Below, piece after piece: positions 1-10,695 of a stretch of DNA of 21,436 bases. A program made the position numbers and the translations under genes. The DNA lies in assembly GCA_025201805.1 (NCBI GenBank), contig MU619388.1, positions 1 through 21,436 of the forward strand, given 5' to 3'. The notes beneath the pieces are model-generated. The model had not been told where the DNA came from, did not search any database, and was given only the letters and a program-made list of their open reading frames with translations. Numbering within the stretch: position 1 is the stretch's first letter; each line of letters starts with the position of its first letter. This DNA is from Parasitella parasitica. Lineage: Eukaryota > Mucoromycota > Mucoromycetes > Mucorales > Mucoraceae.

Positions 1-976
1 ATATTATACTTTTCTTATTTCGATCTTGCAGATCTCAACAGTTATAAATGGCATAAATAGCAGATGCAATTTTGATCCTACATAAAGTGGCATAAACTTT
101 TCGTATCTCGCTAACCTCTGGTTCTTATCTTTTTTTGTTTCCAACTCACAGGTGATAGTAAACATGTTGTTTAATAGAAGTAAAAAGTAAGACAAATGAT
201 AAAGAAAAAAGATACAAAAGGCATCATAGCAAACGTCAAATGTTCAACAGAAATTAACCAAATAAGTTGACATATGGTATGCAGTATCTTTTTTTTTTTC
301 AACCAAGCTAACGTCTACTTTTATGTAGGCAGAAATGGACATCCGCCAAGTTTCGTCAAGATGAAGCTAAGGCTCCATTATAAATTTTTAGTGATGGCAT
401 GTTCAACAAACATTCTTCTGTAAATTTGAAAGGCCTCAAAATTGGATTCACTGGTGGCATATGGAGAGCTATCAAAATAAGAGGGAAGTTTTGTGCCAGA
501 AAGGCATAAGATTAAGCAATTATTAGATTGATAATTCTTTGTATACAATGACAAGGAATAAGCTATTGATGTACAATATAACATGTAATAAACTTGGTAT
601 GTGATACCAATTTCAATGTTTGACCATGATGGCAAATAGTGTTACAATAGATATTGTTGTATCCATAGAATACCATGGTTACCACTATTTCAACTCAGTT
701 GTCATGGCAACCGTTCCTGATCGGATCTAAGGTTAAATGGCATCGGTTATTTTATCTAGTAAATAGAAGTATTCAATAGTTTTGTATCTGGTAAACTAAG
801 CCTTTATTACATTCTTATATTTTTATATCGCATACAATCACCTGCTGTGCTCATTTTCAAGACCTGGCACAACAGATATAATCTAGTATAGCATTTTCTT
901 ATCAATTAAGTGATTAGTTTTTGTGTCTGATTTTATTTTTATAAAGCTATACATTTTTTGAGTAGACTGTATTCAT
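1..976. other. Gene-poor left edge, no supported gene
   Basis: This stretch is AT-rich and holds no gene I can defend. Two short minus-strand open frames (4-195 and 378-635) have no recognisable domain. The second ends in a protein-like tail behind a polypyrimidine-AG boundary near position 472 and is listed as a weak observation. An X-box-like palindrome lies at 698-711. No tRNA-like box pair or terminal inverted repeat was seen. Confidence 0.5.
698..711. promoter_or_regulatory. RFX-type X-box-like palindrome
   Basis: The sequence GTTGTCATGGCAAC matches the X-box form RYYNYY-N(1-3)-RRNRAC bound by RFX/Crt1 winged-helix factors, and is one mismatch from the symmetrical GTTGCC-AT-GGCAAC. A second half-site-like element (CCATGGTTACC) lies about 25 bp to the left. 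There is no adjacent promoter inside the window: the nearest gene start is 2 kb away. Binding is inference from the motif alone. Confidence 0.3.
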
Positions 977-1246
977 ATGTCCTCCGCGCATAACAAAAAA
1001 GATAGGGACTTACTAGCTATCGAGATCGACGACTTCAAAACTTCAAAAACTTGCTTTCGGTGTTACGGTAATTCACTTAACAAGGTATAAGGTGTCAAAG
1101 GCCATAGTGTTTTTGGATATTTAAACTGTAAAACACTCAGGCAAAGAGACATCTCCGCCACAAAGAACATTTCTCTCATAGTATCATACATATGGAATGG
1201 TTATAATCGTCGACCTATGTTCCAACACTCTTTTTTATATCCTTAA
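977..1246 (+). pseudogene. Decayed TnpB/Fanzor-like nuclease C-terminal fragment
   Basis: One reading frame runs for 90 codons from ATG 977 to TAA 1244-1246, broken by one in-frame TAA at 1088-1090. The first part contains DDFKTSKTCFRCYGNSL. This is the layout seen just before and across the zinc ribbon of TnpB and eukaryotic Fanzor proteins: an acidic residue, then TSKxC, then xxC. After the stop the same frame gives an NCKTLRQ stretch, where the second CxxC has lost a cysteine. It is followed by RDISATKNI, matching the RuvC-III signature RDxxAxxN, and a short basic tail. The rest of the protein (RuvC-I/II and the N-terminal region) is not recognisable upstream; frames there hit stops. The premature stop, missing cysteine and truncation all point to a dead copy. 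I see no end repeats and no guide-RNA scaffold. Assignment rests on motif order only; a chance open frame is the alternative. Confidence 0.6.
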
Positions 1247-1505
1247 TCGCCGTAACAAACACGGTATTTCCCTCTGGAATTTAGCTTTTTACAGGTAAAC
1301 AGAAATAAATCTCTATTCGTCTTGAAACTAATTTATAATGTCTAATTTCCATTTTTATTTATTCAAAAAATGATAAGCCAGAAAATAAACATCGTCTGAA
1401 TTTGAAGTACTGTATTGTAGATCCTAGTAGTAAAAGATTTCATATTTATTGCCTATTCTATAAATTCGTTAAAGATGCTAATGTAATGATTTGATAGATG
1501 GAGGA

Positions 1506-1511
1506 TTTATT
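1506..1511 (-). terminator. Poly(A) signal overlapping the Sel1-gene stop
   Basis: On the minus strand the stop codon TAA (1512-1510) sits inside TTTAATAAAT, so AATAAA shares bases with the stop. This implies a very short 3' UTR if the signal is used. Confidence 0.45.
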
Positions 1512-2747
1512 AAATAGGAAATAGCTTTCCCATCAATGAATCAATTTGTGTTTGCTGCAGTTTAATCTGCTCCATCAATGTTAAAATTTTGTTATCTTTT
1601 TCTGTGATCAGCCTATTATGTTCTGCCATGGTTATATATCTGCCATGAATAAGACCATTGTTAGAAATGGTGGCTCTTTTTTCTTCGATAATGTTCATAT
1701 ATTCCTGAGATTCCTTGATTCCACCTTTGTGTGCAGTCTCAAAATGATGATATGCTTTGTCGAGATCAACATTGGTGCCTTTTCCATCCATATAGAGTTC
1801 TCCCAGATTCTGATGTGCTTGATGGCTGCCTTTTTCTGCACCACGTGAATAATAGTGAAACGCTTGTTTGTAGCTCAAGACAACTCCATGCCCTTTTTCA
1901 TATAAATAGCCTACATTGCACAAGGCGTCAGGATGATTTTCCTTGGTTGCTTGCATGTAATATTCAAACGCCTTGTTATAGTCAATTGTGGAAAAAGCGA
2001 ATACATTAGATGACTGAGTTCCCAAACCAAATTGATACATGTATCCAGCATTGAATGCACCTAATACATGCCCTTTTTTAGCGGCTCTTTCATAATAGAT
2101 GCGAGCTTGTGTAAGATCTACCTGAACACCCATTCCGTTGTGATACAAGTGGCCCAAACGAAAAATCGCTTCTGGATTATCTCGCTCAGCAGCTTGAAGG
2201 TAATGTATGTACGCCCCTTTATAGTCTTTCAATAATTGACCGTGACCTTCTTGACACATGATACCCAAGTTTAGGTGTGCCAACGTGCTGCCATTTGCTG
2301 CGGCTTTAGTATACCATTCGATTGCTTGAGCGTAGTCCTGGAACGTGCCGTAGCCCTCTCTATAAAAATCTCCTACTTTGCACTGAGCTTCAACATGACC
2401 CAATGAACCAGCCTGCTTAAAGTAATTTAAAGTTCTTTCCTTGTCTGCAAAGCTGATGAATAAAACACTGTTGTATATCGCATTCCCCATGGCAAACAGA
2501 GAGTTTGCAGTTTGAAATGGAGTTGTAGTAGCGCTTCCGAATATACTTGTTGGTGTTTTGAGGGAAGCTGGTTTATCGAAAGGATCTATTTTTTATCAGC
2601 GTCAGTAGTCTATCTTTCTAAATGTAAAGCCTACTATCTAACAAACCATTACTTACATTCGCACGAAGAGGAAGGAGGAGGCGCAAAGGGAACAGAGGCA
2701 GTGCCAAACGCAGAAGTACTCTCTTTATTTGATGGATTGAGAGTCAT
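1510..2747 (-). CDS. Sel1-like repeat (SLR) protein
   Basis: Two exons, 2747-2657 and 2585-1510, joined over a 71-nt intron (donor GTAAGT, TACTGAC-like branch site, acceptor TAG), give 388 residues with matching phase. The N-terminal ~70 residues are Ser/Thr/Pro-rich with FG-containing pieces (SAFGTASVPF, SIFGSATTT). They are followed by about six Sel1-type helical repeats of ~36 residues (roughly residues 80-320) with the usual signatures such as AxxNLGxxYxxGxGV and KAxxYYxxAAxxG. The fourth repeat carries an insertion of about 10 residues. The C-terminal ~40 residues look like a short coiled coil. Sel1 proteins act as scaffolds, for example in ER-associated degradation or chitin synthase activation (Skt5/Chs4). 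No CaaX box or membrane segment is visible, so the specific partner is unknown. The ATG at 2469 inside exon 2 opens a longer single-exon frame, but the spliced start is better supported. Neighbours give no functional clue. Confidence 0.8.
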
Positions 2748-2831
2748 TATACGACCAGAGTGTTTTACTTGAACAGAAGAATAAAGAACTGAATTGAAAG
2801 GAAGTGAAAAACATTGATTTAAATACAAATC

Positions 2832-2845
2832 AATCATGCATGATT
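2832..2845. promoter_or_regulatory. Perfect 14-bp palindrome upstream of Sel1 gene
   Basis: AATCATGCATGATT is a perfect palindrome 85 bp upstream of the predicted start codon at 2747. Its position fits a dimeric transcription-factor site; the factor is unknown. Confidence 0.3.
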
Positions 2846-3342
2846 CGAGTCGCACAAAATATGGTCGCTATGACCGCAGCAACAGTACCTGCATGTATTA
2901 CAAATCATTGCTGTATGAATTTAAGCAATGTTCGATTTACATGACGCATTGCGTTGCCACGGCATGATTAAATCTTGAAAACCTGGATGCCGCGTAATGA
3001 AAATATAATATATCAAGAGCTACTTTATTGTTTTAAGAAAAGAAATGAATGTAAATATTTGCAATTGAATGAGTAGATTTTGGGATAGTGATGTTTCAAT
3101 AACATTAAAATCGTAAAATGGTAGGCATTAGAAGAAACTTAGATACTCTCAAACCCGATCGGTTGATTGCTTTCCTGAATATCCTCAGATGGTTTTCCAA
3201 ATTGATGAATGAATTTCTACGCAAATTGCCCTTTATCGCCATCCATTTTCTCATTTTCCTTCTATTCACAAATTAGGTCTCTGATTATTTCTATGCTTGA
3301 GATTTATAAACTAAACATTCATCTTATAATTCATGTGTGATC

Positions 3343-3355
3343 TTTATTTTTTATT
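3343..3355 (-). terminator. Tandem poly(A) signals for the MGA2-like gene
   Basis: Two minus-strand AATAAA motifs (3348-3343 and 3355-3350) lie about 130 nt after the stop codon at 3481. They support a transcript ending here rather than continuing into further exons. Confidence 0.5.
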
Positions 3356-3480
3356 TAATGCTGAATTTATACATATGGTTTATGCCGCTAGGAACGATAC
3401 CTCTTGAAGGAATGAATATGAAACTTAATAAACGATTTAGATTACCACCCCACGGGATTAAAATAATGGAACATTCGGAT

Positions 3481-6028
3481 TCAGTAACTGTCTTGCCATA
3501 CCATCGTATTCATCTGCAAAATCTCTAATTGAGTATTAACACTAGAAGACATGTCAACATCTGCTCCTGATTTGAGCAAGATTTGAATTACAAGGTCTGC
3601 CCTCGAATGACAAGCAAAATAAAGAGGAGACAAACCATTACGGTCTTGGAGTTGCGCTAAAGCTGGGTTTCTAGAAACCAAAAAAGCAGCAAGGGTTGGA
3701 TAGTTTAGATAGGCGGCAAGATGAAGCAAGTTTTGACCTCCCAGAGTGGTTTGAACAAGATATGAACCATGGAAAGTAGCGCAAGACAGCATATTCAATA
3801 TTTCAATTTCAGTATTCTGTTGATGATCGACACTATAGCATTCATTTGACGTTTCTCCGATATAAGGTATAGGAGGAGAAGAAAAATTTTGAGACTGAAG
3901 GTAATCATGATTTGCGGACATTGCTATTGCAGATGGAGTGTGGTTACCAACGACTTGGTTGCATAAACCAACTACAAGTTGCTTTGATGAGTCAACATAA
4001 TTGAATAGTGGAGGCACTGGGCTGGTTCTCATTAATGGATGTTCTTTAAATGACACAACAACAGCACCATTATGTTCAGCAGGAGGTAAGATACACAGTA
4101 TGGAATTTGAACTACAGCAAACTGTGGTTGCTGCACGATTTCCAAACATCAAAGTCAGACCGCGGTGAAAGTTATCGCCAACGATTGTGATCTCGACACC
4201 GCCAGTGGTAGGTCCCTCAGATGGCACAATGCGATCTAATGTAGGTATTATAGGATGGCTGACGGAAACAACGCTAGTGGGTGAAACAGGAGCTGATTCG
4301 GTCATAGAGTACGAAGGATTATCAGCAATAGGCAATGGTTGTATTGAAGCAGCAGCTAACAAAGAAGGAGCGCAATTTTCATTTACCAAGCCATCTTGCA
4401 AAAAAAATTGATGCGATAAACCAGCTGAAGCTGTCATGCTTTGTGTACGACGATGATGTAAATTTGACATATTGCTCAGAGGGATTTGAACGGAACTGTA
4501 TGGCATCATATTCTCCCATGATAAGCCAGTGGTACAGGAAGCAGTGGTTGGGGTCCTTGGAGATGTTGTTAATGTAGATCCACTTTCTTCGCTAGGTGTC
4601 GGCAAAGGGGATGTGGTAAAATGACCGAATGCGGATGGCGTATTGCCAGTCGCAGATGTGCCCGAGAAGTAACCTGAGTTCATGGAAGCAGCGATGACAG
4701 ACATTTGACGCGGGCTATTTTCAGATTCGGGTTCACTTCCGCATACACTTGTCTTTCTTGAGGATACAGGGGTGGCTAATACAGTACAACCATCTTCAGT
4801 TTCATGTGAAACGGCTCTGCGTCTTTTTCTGGAAACAGGGACTGAAGGACCACATTGCTTGGAGGTCTTATGGTCATCCGTAACCATGATTGGAGGAGAA
4901 TCGCCAATTGCTATCACCTTGCCTTTGTTATCCTTCAAGGTAAAACGGACGCTATAATCGTTAGAAACATAAAAGGTTAGTTTTTGATTACTGAAAAATC
5001 CCATGGAAGATTTACCGAAACCCAATTCGTTCGTTGTGATGGCGACAATAACAAGTAATACGCGTAGGTAAAATGGCATCGCCTGAGCTAAAATTCACAA
5101 GTGGCTCGCAGTTGAATAACAAGATACGCTTGCGGTCTCTTTCGAATGCTTTATCCATAACGCTAGAGCTCATTTCGTTGATGGATGGCCTCGAATCTTT
5201 CTTTCTTTCAGCTCGCTTACGCTAGTTATGAATAATATTAGTAATGCGATGAAAAAAAAAATATTAGCGCACGACAGATTTACCTCTCTGCGAACACAGC
5301 CTTGGCACATTTCGATCTTTTTGCGCTCATCGCTTTCGCAGACAACGCGAGCTTCTAAATCAAGCACCTTGGTCTCGTCAGAAACCATAGCAGCAGCACT
5401 GCCGTCGAGTAGTTTTTGTTGCTGGCTTTTTCTTAGCTTCGATCTAGCAAGCATTGATTCAGGAATTCTGATGTACGACCAATAAGGAAATGTTACGCCA
5501 TCCCTTGTAGTAAGAGACACACTAAGTTTGATTTGAGTTTCTACTCTGGATTTCGCACCACTATCAGGAATACCATCCACGTGGATTTGGAGACCATTAC
5601 TATAGAAGAAAGGCATATGTAAAAATAAGTATCAAAATGCTGGATATATTTTAAGAATCATCATGCATACTTTGTAGCAGAAGGATCGGTTGCAGAGTGA
5701 CTACCTGCCTTGTGAAAGGTGCTTTGATTGTGGTGATACTTGTACGAAACACTATTTTACAATAAAATTTGTGTCAATTTGGCATAGCTAGATTGATCGG
5801 AAGTGTTGCATTGTTGGTCAAAGCATGTGGTATACTTACGGATGATAGACGTTTCGTTGATAGTGATGCTGTTCCATCTAAATTATTTTTAAAAAATGTA
5901 AGAACCAATTGGAAAGAAGGCAAATGAGATGTTCTACTAACGTTATCATCTAGAGACAAAAATCCATTTGGCATTTGATATGGAGAGATGGTATCTTCCT
6001 GGCTAAGGGGTAATGTGGGTGGAGACAT
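3481..6028 (-). CDS. MGA2: MGA2/SPT23-like IPT-ankyrin transcription regulator
   Basis: Six exons (6028-5942, 5877-5840, 5751-5671, 5599-5284, 5221-5016, 4951-3481) join in phase to 732 residues. Introns are 62-88 nt; the last has TCTAACGATTATAG at its 3' end. Residues ~70-275 match the conserved N-terminal domain of yeast Mga2/Spt23: SRVETQIKLSVSL, WSYIRIPESMLAR, the Cys motif MCQGCVRRE, and SPPIMVTDDHK. A basic SRKRRR cluster (~283-290) is a likely nuclear signal and is followed by a ~180-residue Ser/Thr-rich linker. An IPT/TIG fold spans ~478-562 (PSEGPTTGGVEITIVGDNF). Two ankyrin-type repeats lie at ~648-710. Yeast relatives are ER-anchored activators of the fatty-acid desaturase gene OLE1, released by proteasomal processing. 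This protein stops ~20 residues after the ankyrins with no hydrophobic anchor, so that mode cannot be assumed. The last ~13 residues may be wrong because an overlapping frame looks more protein-like. The start is the first ATG after an in-frame stop; an extra 5' exon cannot be excluded. Confidence 0.85.
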
Positions 6029-6248
6029 TGATGTAGGGTTAGATGTATCAAATTGAGATAAATATTATGGTGCTTTTGTTTCAATTTACTGACAAGGTGT
6101 TGTGTATGTATTTGGATGAAAAATGCAACGAAAGGTATACAGATAAATGCATGAAGAGCAGAAAAATAAAAAGAACGAAATTATGCGTCTCTTATAAATG
6201 AAAAGGCAAGTTTTCTTTTCTGATATTAAAAGCGAGCCATTCAAACTG

Positions 6249-6279
6249 AACACCAACATACGAAAGTATGGCGGGTGTT
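6249..6279. repeat. Two-part hairpin with GAAA loop
   Basis: Arms AACACC (6249-6254) and GGTGTT (6274-6279) enclose a second stem CATAC (6257-6261)/GTATG (6266-6270) capped by GAAA (6262-6265), with an AA/GCG internal loop. It lies ~220 bp upstream of the MGA2-like start codon, in promoter or 5' UTR sequence. The GAAA loop exists only if the plus strand is transcribed. Confidence 0.4.
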
Positions 6280-7035
6280 TATAGATATGAGTCTCTCACA
6301 AAATAGTCTAAAACCATGTTCCAAATCATTTCGAAAATAAAATGTATCATTTTGAATCCAAAAAAGCAAAATATTTTACCGAGTACCTAAATTTTTAACA
6401 CTGGCATATAGAACGTTATAGATGCGTCAATGTATTAGTATATACCATAAATAAAAAGAAGGTCTTCACTATAGCAAATTATGCTGAAACTGCAGTATTG
6501 TAAGAATAGCTACTGCCTTCAGTCTGAAAAAAAGTGCAGCGAGATGTATATTTATAACTGCTGCAATCACTATACATCCGGATAAAATCATAACAACTTC
6601 ATGGGCACTCACTCAGAGGAACATACATGGTATTTATGTTTTTTACATCATTTCAGAAAGCATCTTCCAAATAGATCGATTCGCTAGGCACGCGTTTTTT
6701 ACGAGTATTTAAATACTTTGGGCATGGGAAGGTTTTAGAGCATTTGTAAATGCCTTGTATAAATTATAAACTATCTGCAGCATCTGCTTCTTCCGATTTT
6801 ACATTGGCGGTTCATATAGAGCCATGTTAACATATACATATGAAGCAATTATGTGCTGGATTTGTTTATTACTGATTTTGAGTATATCACTACAGATTAT
6901 AGCGTTAAAGAGCTCAATTGGTTATATCCATTGTACGAGGGGTATTAATCTAATTCAAACTTTTTATCGAAATAAGCCTCTTGCAAACAACAGTTAATAT
7001 GAATGCTATATAATAGCATCATAGGTTAACATTGG

Positions 7036-7082
7036 TACGCCAACAAACATTCACCAAGTTTGAAACTTTTACGCCAACAAAC
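7036..7082. repeat. Short direct repeat (13 bp, 34-bp period)
   Basis: TACGCCAACAAAC occurs at 7036-7048 and again at 7070-7082. No coding frame spans it. It may be a duplicated binding site or a trace of local duplication. Confidence 0.4.
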
Positions 7083-7878
7083 TCTCGTACTATACTTGAA
7101 AATAATCAGAGTTCAGCCTCTTGCTCCAATATCAAGTTGCTGCATTCGTCGACCCCAAGCTTTGTTTATTTACGCATTCTCAATTAACTCGATCATGTAA
7201 ATTTTTAGTATGAATATCTGCAAACCATATCGACATATCGAATCAATTTTATTTCTAAGCATGCCATATATCTACTGTCATTCTGAAAACTCTGAATCCT
7301 TTGGAAATACAGGAAGAATTAAAACTATTCTGCCGTATATTAGCTAATCTTTCAGTTATCGACAGATGAAACCAAGAATTATATCAGGGACAGATTACAA
7401 TATCTACTCAAATTCATCACAAACTATAATGTAGAACTGCATGACACATATTATATTAATGAAGTTATGTCCTTTCAGTAAATGATGGCCTCTCAGCCTA
7501 TATAACCTTTATCTCAACAACTTTATTGGCTGTAAGTAGATCTACTGTGAAATTTCTAAATGGTGATCTTTGAAATCGTAGCTGTGATGATCTGCAATAT
7601 CATTCATCATCATGTTCTATCAGCCACTCTACAGTAATAACCAAAATAATTGTAATGTCATAGGAAACAGATGGTAATTGTTTCTGCAAGAGCATTGTTG
7701 ACATTATCCAAGAATGGAAGCACAAATGATAAAACAGCATTCTATCAAAAATGAAGGTGCGATATTTTGCAAATGTTTGAAGTGAGGGAATAGTAGCTCA
7801 ACAATTTAGCCATGAATGAGATATAATTTTTCCTTTAGACTTTGCTTTGCTACAGGAATTATTTACTACTTTGGTTGC

Positions 7879-7933
7879 TTTGCAGCTGTGAATTTCCAAA
7901 TGCTTGATAAAAGTTTACTTTCACAGCTGTAAA
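7879..7933. repeat. 14-bp inverted repeat with E-box cores
   Basis: TTTGCAGCTGTGAA (7879-7892) pairs with TTCACAGCTGTAAA (7920-7933) with one G-T wobble and a 27-nt loop. Each arm contains CAGCTG, an E-box-type core. A partly palindromic TTTTCACATGAAAA follows at 7938-7951, and its 13-nt core recurs at 8844-8856. Confidence 0.4.
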
Positions 7934-8030
7934 CGTGTTTTCACATGAAAAAAACAAAAGGTTTATACGATGTAGACGCTAAAAATTACCTACTATATAA
8001 ATTTGAAGCTTTTTAATTATCTTATTAAAG

Positions 8031-8054
8031 AAATAAAATTTTTAAATTTTATTT
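8031..8054. repeat. AT palindrome carrying AATAAA on both strands
   Basis: AAATAAAATTT (8031-8041) and AAATTTTATTT (8044-8054) are perfect inverted arms around TT. The structure presents AATAAA on each strand, so it could serve as a bidirectional poly(A) signal, or be simple AT-rich sequence. Confidence 0.35.
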
Positions 8055-9022
8055 TTGAAATATTTGATGGTACGGATTATGTCTTTTTTGGCCAAATTGA
8101 GAGTTCAGAACGAGGGCAAATGTTTTCTCAAAACTAAAGGTAGTAATTTGAGGCATTCGCACCAAGAAAAATGACTGATGAAAATCTCATTGATATTGTG
8201 TTATATATAAGTCAATGCAATACAATATACTCCAAGATGTATATGAAATTCCCAGGTGCTGCTTATGCAGAATATTGACTTTACGCAGGAAAGCGCATTT
8301 TTCTTAAATCAAGAATTACTTGGGCGCTTGGGAAATTAAACTGTTTCTAATTATACCATTAAATGCGCATTTAGATAATATACAGGAATAGTCAAGAGTA
8401 CATAGTATATTGTGTTAGTATATTTTGTAGCTATTCGCGAAAAAGGGTAAACAAGCTTACAAACTAGGCCATAACAACTGATGAAAAATCAAAGCTGTGG
8501 TCGAAAAAAAAATTGCCTGTAAATTTAGCTGTTCAGATTGAGTTTCCAACCATGACGGAAGAATACAATGATGCATTTCTCCTCAAGCAAGACCACGCTG
8601 ATTTACAAACTGTATTACATATATAGTGAATCAATAAATTATTTAGTTGTTTTTCCAAGATTTGCAGTGAATTTTGCAGATGAATTTTACAATTGTAATA
8701 CAAATGAACGTATTTGTAAAGAAGTAGATAAAGAAAGAGAAGGTTCCACACAAAAGATATTAATAGGGTATTGCTCGTATTTTAGTCATAGATGACCTTA
8801 TTTCCCACGATTCGCATTAAAAATAAAGGGAATTTGCAGTTGCTTTCACATGAAAAGCTTGGTCAAGAAAGATACCAAATTACTTAATGCTATTTAGCTA
8901 AATGGCAATCTTATGAAAATATAGTCAAGTGTGCCATGTATATAATCGTATGTTCCGCTTTCCTCTTTTTCGTTTCTCTTTTCCTCACTTTAACAACATT
9001 TCACAAAAAGGTAACAAGGAAA

Positions 9023-9030
9023 TATAAATA
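9023..9030 (+). promoter_or_regulatory. TATA box of the aminotransferase gene
   Basis: TATAAATA lies 137 bp upstream of the first start codon (9167). A C/T-rich tract sits just before it (about 8955-9000), a common arrangement in promoters of strongly expressed fungal genes. Confidence 0.5.
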
Positions 9031-9166
9031 GCCTTCGTTGAAGATTAAAAGCATGATCAAACACTTAGATTGTATAGAGTGACTCCTCCTAACTCATCAT
9101 ATCTCATAAACAAGTCGACACACGCCGAGATTTAATTTTTCAGATAAAACCCGCATCTTTTTCAAT

Positions 9167-10683
<1,517 letters not shown>

Positions 10684-10689
10684 TAATAT

Positions 10690-10695
10690 AATAAA
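10690..10695 (+). terminator. Poly(A) signal, aminotransferase gene
   Basis: AATAAA lies 7 nt after the TAA stop, implying a short 3' UTR. Confidence 0.5.

Larger units (their letters stand above)
2748..3480. other. Intergenic: Sel1-gene promoter and MGA2-like 3' UTR
   Basis: Both flanking genes read leftward, so the left part should hold the Sel1-gene promoter and the right part the 3' end of the MGA2-like gene. A perfect palindrome lies at 2832-2845, and minus-strand AATAAA motifs at 3343-3348 and 3350-3355. I see no coding exon with a plausible domain here and, in particular, no transmembrane-encoding exon for the gene to the right. Confidence 0.55.
6029..9166. other. 3.1-kb gene-free region
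   Basis: This region separates the leftward MGA2-like gene from the rightward aminotransferase gene, so it should contain both promoters. Frames are closed by frequent stops; the short opposite-strand frames near 8533-8795 have no domain and look like chance. What I can point to: a two-part hairpin at 6249-6279, a 13-bp direct repeat at 7036/7070, a 14-bp inverted repeat at 7879-7933, a repeated TTTCACATGAAAA element at 7939 and 8844, a 24-nt AT palindrome at 8031-8054, and a TATA box at 9023-9030. The length is large for this gene-dense window; a long promoter, a non-coding RNA or erased repeats are all possible. Confidence 0.5.

Noticed and set aside
1085-1140. A possible intron turning the 977-1246 relic into a small C2H2-like zinc-finger gene
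   Set aside because: The donor GTATAA is weak and the branch site unclear, and the unspliced frame continues straight into the RuvC-III-like RDISATKNI, a better fit to one decayed protein.
5016-5079. A hydrophobic, signal-peptide-like start (MPFYLRVLLVIVAITTNE) for the MGA2-like gene
   Set aside because: It is exon 5 read in the wrong frame and continued through an intron; the correct frame there encodes conserved ILPTRITCYCRHHNERIGF.
5222-5283. A membrane-like stretch (FFFIALLILFITSV) after the Cys motif of the MGA2-like protein
   Set aside because: It is translation of an intron with donor GTAAAT and acceptor TAG; splicing restores the conserved RKRAERKK sequence.
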